Shown: positions 14,966 through 16,119 of the stretch, in pieces
How positions within the stretch are numbered: position 1 is the first letter of the stretch
Layout: each line of letters starts with the position of its first letter
Origin: CAAGNP01 sp045595965
GTDB lineage: Bacteria > Bacteroidota > Bacteroidia > Bacteroidales > UBA932
Assembly (NCBI GenBank): GCA_045595965.1
Contig: JAZOBN010000009.1
Span: 1 to 16,119, forward strand
Length of the DNA stretch: 16,119 bases
Direction: 5' to 3'
Translations under genes and position numbers: made by a program
Notes under the pieces: generated by a model
The model's input: only the letters and a program-made list of their open reading frames with translations
Told to the model about the DNA's origin: nothing
The model's database searches: none

Positions 14966-15712
14966 ATGGGACAAAAAACTAATCCTATAAGCAACAGAAT
15001 CGGTATTATCCGCGGTTGGGACTCTAACTGGTACGGTGGCACCGACTACGCAAGCAGAATTTTGGAAGATGCTAAGATCCGTGAATATCTTAATGCACGT
15101 ATCTCTAAAGTTAACCTTTCAAAAATCGTTATTGAAAGAACTCTTAAACTAATCACTATCACTATCCACACTGCTCGTCCAGGTGTTATCATCGGTAAAG
15201 GTGGTCAGGAAGTTGACAAGCTAAAAGAAGAGTTGAAGAAAATCTCTAACAAAGAGGTACAAATCAACATCTTCGAAGTTAAGAGACCTGAAGTTGATGC
15301 AAACATCGTTGCTAACAACATCGCTCGTCAAGTAGAGGGTCGTGTATCTTATCGTAGAGCTATCAAAATGGCTATCGCATCTACAATGAGAATGGGTGCT
15401 GAAGGTATCAAAGTACTTATCAGCGGTCGTCTTGGTGGTGCTGAAATGGCAAGAAGCGAGCTTTACAAAGAAGGTCGTACACCTCTTCACACTTTCCGTG
15501 CTGATATTGACTACGCACTTGCTGAAGCTCACACTAAAGTAGGTGTTCTTGGTATCAAAGTATGGATCTGCAACGGTGAAGTTTATGGCAAACGTGATCT
15601 TTCTCCTAACGCTGGTGTAGCAGCTAACGCTAATGCACCTCAAGGCGGCAACCAACGTGGCGATCGTCGCGGTCGTGGTCGCAAAGGCGGTGACAGAAAG
15701 AACAACAAATAA
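14966..15712 (+). CDS. rpsC: 30S ribosomal protein S3
   Basis: 248-residue S3 at the mRNA entry channel. MGQKTNPISNRIGIIRGWDSNWYGG is standard, as is the KH-domain loop RPGVIIGKGG (71-80) and the C-terminal domain with YRRAIKMAIASTMRMGAEGIKVLISGRLGG and EVYGKRDL. The last ~30 residues are a Gly/Arg/Asn-rich tail. AAGGAGG with 9-base spacing precedes the ATG but overlaps the rplV codons. In the usual S10 operon rplP and rpmC follow; here a terminator comes instead. Confidence 0.97.
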   Translation: MGQKTNPISNRIGIIRGWDSNWYGGTDYASRILEDAKIREYLNARISKVNLSKIVIERTLKLITITIHTARPGVIIGKGGQEVDKLKEELKKISNKEVQINIFEVKRPEVDANIVANNIARQVEGRVSYRRAIKMAIASTMRMGAEGIKVLISGRLGGAEMARSELYKEGRTPLHTFRADIDYALAEAHTKVGVLGIKVWICNGEVYGKRDLSPNAGVAANANAPQGGNQRGDRRGRGRKGGDRKNNK

Positions 15713-15733
15713 TCTCACCAGAGATATTCTAAA

Positions 15734-15770
15734 AAGGAGGCGACTAATAATTGATTTAGTCGCCTTCTTT
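15734..15770 (+). terminator. Terminator after rpsC
   Basis: A 14-bp stem, left arm 15734-15747 and right arm 15756-15769, with one G-T pair and an 8-base loop TAATTGAT. The right arm runs into TTCTTT. It begins 21 bases after the rpsC stop. The T-tract is interrupted by one C, so some readthrough is possible, but the stem is long and G/C-rich in its middle. Confidence 0.75.
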
Positions 15771-15793
15771 CGTGTATATAGAGATATGACGAC

Positions 15794-15836
15794 AGTGGAG
15801 GTAGGGTAAGTTTGGCAAACTTACCCTACCTCCACT
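15794..15836. repeat. 43-bp perfect palindrome
   Basis: Two 21-bp arms, 15794-15814 and 15816-15836, are exact reverse complements around one central G. The arm reads AGTGGAGGTAGGGTAAGTTT plus one G. No T-run follows on either strand, so it is a poor terminator. Candidates are a fused pair of transposon ends, a dimeric protein-binding site or a dispersed repeat. The flanking stretches 15771-15793 and 15837-15901 show nothing I recognise. Confidence 0.9.
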
Positions 15837-15901
15837 TCAGAGCATACACAATATCCTTTTGCCATGTCAGTTGGAGTTAAGGTTTTATTTTGACATTAAC
15901 A

Positions 15902-15942
15902 ATAGCTATTCCTTTGACCATCAAAAGAATAGCTATATTTTT
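15902..15942 (+). terminator. Terminator-like hairpin with no evident upstream gene
   Basis: ATAGCTATTC (15902-15911) pairs perfectly with GAATAGCTAT (15927-15936); inside, TTTG (15913-15916) pairs with CAAA (15922-15925) across one C/A mismatch, with loop ACCAT. ATTTTT follows on the plus strand only. The nearest plus-strand gene is rpsC, already followed by its own terminator, so this either backs it up or ends a small RNA. Confidence 0.6.
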
Positions 15943-15960
15943 ATGCCATATATTCAAGAG

Positions 15961-16119
15961 GGAGGATAGTAGGGATTGCGGAGGCGTGTCCACCCCCGGA
16001 CACGGGCAGGGGGAGGGGCCCGCAAGATACGAGTTCCGCGATAGCGGGACGAAGTAGATTGTGGGAGGGGCCGGAGTGAGCGAAGCGAACGGAGTCCTCC
16101 GCAATCACTATCATCCTCC
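15961..16119 (+). repeat. Structured G-rich element with terminal inverted repeats (MITE or RNA-like)
   Basis: Left end 15961-15984 pairs with 16096-16119: of 24 positions, 21 are Watson-Crick, one is G-T and two are mismatched. Between them lie a perfect 7-bp hairpin (15985-15991 with 15998-16004), a nested long hairpin at 16019-16065, and a small hairpin at 16076-16090 containing GCGAAGC. Both wobble pairs in the nested hairpin are G-T when read on the plus strand, which would be C-A mismatches on the other. There is no coding potential I trust. The element is much richer in G than the flanking DNA. It could be a non-autonomous mobile element, a structured RNA, or a REP-like repeat. The strand given is the one on which the folding is best. 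Confidence 0.65.

Noticed and set aside
15795..15835. The 43-bp palindrome read as a CRISPR repeat or tRNA gene
   Set aside because: There is only one copy, no spacers, and no tRNA cloverleaf features.
15877..16104. 75-residue minus-strand ORF at the right edge
   Set aside because: It runs through the structured repeat and the terminator-like hairpin, is proline-rich because of the G-rich repeat, and shows no known domain or plausible promoter.

Overview
The window is a Bacteroidota chromosome segment, most likely order Bacteroidales. Four things point there: a SusD-type outer-membrane lipoprotein at the left edge, TAnnTTTG -7 promoter boxes in front of several genes, a DPP5-like lipoprotein peptidase, and sparse Shine-Dalgarno sequences. 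I cannot name the genus from sequence alone.

Left part (1-3405): the C-terminal two thirds or less of a SusD/RagB glycan-binding protein ends at a clear rho-independent terminator. It is followed by lpxK (lipid A 4'-kinase, minus strand) and, divergently, a dus tRNA-dihydrouridine synthase gene with a DUF456 membrane protein behind it. The lpxK and dus promoters appear to share one near-symmetric 16-bp sequence made of two abutting -7 boxes.

Middle part (3407-11706): a minus-strand run reads, in transcription order, PqqD-like protein, MsbA/PglK-type ABC exporter, HprK-like kinase, S9 peptidase (935 aa, probable TTG start), DPP5-like S9 peptidase. A S24/S26 (Sec11/SipW-like) peptidase without a membrane anchor is transcribed divergently from the PqqD gene. 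PqqD-like protein, kinase, exporter and protease together resemble part of a RiPP (lasso-peptide-like) pathway or the HprK-related/PqqD-related systems. No precursor peptide, cyclase or radical SAM enzyme is visible, so substrate and product are unknown. This is the best candidate for an undescribed system in the window.

Right part (11739-15770): a strong TTG-N19-TATCTTTG promoter drives rplC-rplD-rplW-rplB-rpsS-rplV-rpsC, a partial S10 operon. rpsJ is absent upstream, and a hairpin terminator follows rpsC where rplP would normally come. The ribosomal and SusD genes use T-ending, high-expression codons; the middle genes do not.

Right edge (15771-16119): no protein gene. It holds a 43-bp perfect palindrome, a terminator-like hairpin without an evident gene, and a G-rich 159-bp structured element bounded by 24-bp imperfect inverted repeats, the second of which ends exactly at the last base. 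This looks like a dispersed repeat, possibly a MITE or structured RNA, and may be why the sequence stops here.
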